From: Dehalococcoidia bacterium
Lineage (GTDB): Bacteria; Chloroflexota; Dehalococcoidia; SAR202; UBA11138
Assembly: GCA_012270625.1 (NCBI GenBank)
Contig: JAAXHZ010000271.1
Span: 1-5,575 of the forward strand
Reading direction: 5' to 3'
DNA: 5,575 bases
The number at the start of each line of letters is the position of its first letter. Position 1 is the first letter of the stretch. This document shows, piece by piece, positions 5,382-5,575 of the stretch. Position numbers and translations under genes: made by a program. Under the pieces are notes generated by a model. The model had not been told where the DNA came from. It did not search any database and saw nothing but the letters and a program-made list of their open reading frames with translations.

Positions 5382-5575
5382 CTACCCTACCCGCTCGAAG
5401 ATTGTGGCGACTCCCTGGCCTCCGCCTACGCACATCGTGACCAGACCGAGGCTCTGGTCTCGCATGTCGATCTCCTCCAGCAGCTTGACCGTCATGACCG
5501 CGCCGGTGGCGCCGACCGGGTGACCGAGGCTGATACCGCTGCCGTTGACGTTGGTCTTGTCCAGGTCGAGGTCCA
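5382..5575 (-). CDS. Thiolase (acetyl-CoA acetyltransferase family), C-terminal part (cut by right edge)
   Basis: The last 63 codons and stop of a thiolase run in from the right edge. The C-terminal signatures are clear: NVNGSGISLGHPVGATG with the catalytic-site His in GHP, and TMCVGGGQGVATIFERVG with the active-site Cys in CVGGG. Family knowledge: thiolases condense or cleave acyl-CoA and acetyl-CoA in fatty-acid oxidation, ketone or polyhydroxyalkanoate metabolism; the N-terminal half with the nucleophilic Cys lies outside the window, so substrate and pathway cannot be judged. The gene runs in the same direction as the signalling module but is 158 bp from the likely vWA-2 start, and looks like an ordinary metabolic neighbour. 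A short palindrome (5368-5380) follows its stop but has no T-run. Confidence 0.92.
   Translation of the reverse strand, partial: DLDLDKTNVNGSGISLGHPVGATGAVMTVKLLEEIDMRDQSLGLVTMCVGGGQGVATIFERVG

Overview
The window is a moderately GC-rich bacterial segment in which every supportable gene lies on the minus strand, so transcription runs from the right edge to the left. The combination of Thr-Pro-rich linkers, PD40/TolB-type propeller repeats on a membrane-anchored kinase, and XdhC-type and thiolase neighbours recalls Chloroflexota, but this is an inference from gene style and no marker gene is present.

In transcription order: (1) the C-terminal 63 residues of a thiolase (5382-5575, cut by the right edge); (2) a 150-bp spacer with a good ribosome binding site and a weak promoter candidate; (3) a von Willebrand A (vWA) protein, vWA-2 (4425-5223), whose first 24 codons are one base out of frame with the rest; (4) a 150-bp spacer holding a repeated heptamer, CACGCTA, and a 10-bp inverted repeat; (5) a second, paralogous vWA protein, vWA-1 (3579-4274), with an intact frame; (6) a PP2C-type phosphatase (2779-3594) that overlaps vWA-1; (7) a protein kinase starting 3 bp after the phosphatase stop codon (724-2775), with a cytoplasmic kinase domain, a zinc-ribbon-like Cys cluster, one membrane helix, a Thr-Pro-rich linker containing a 54-bp tandem repeat, and a TolB-like beta-propeller; (8) the out-of-frame remainder of that propeller (368-772); (9) the N-terminal 96 residues of an XdhC/CoxI-family protein (1-289, cut by the left edge).

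Genes 3 to 7 make up a vWA + PP2C + kinase module of the kind described as the TerY-P triad in Ter-associated stress signalling. Kinase and phosphatase would set the phosphorylation state of a target, and the MIDAS-bearing vWA proteins would act as metal-dependent scaffolds or substrates. This example is unusual in two ways: the kinase appears to be a transmembrane receptor with an outward-facing propeller, and the vWA partner is duplicated.

The module carries two frame lesions that a plain ORF scan hides. A 4-nt deficit in a CCGG run at 773-780 cuts a six-bladed propeller to three blades, and one extra base at 5151-5152 breaks the N-terminus of vWA-2. Each can be located by comparison with an internal copy (neighbouring blades, or the paralogous vWA). 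They may be real mutations, switchable sites or assembly errors; the sequence alone does not decide between these.
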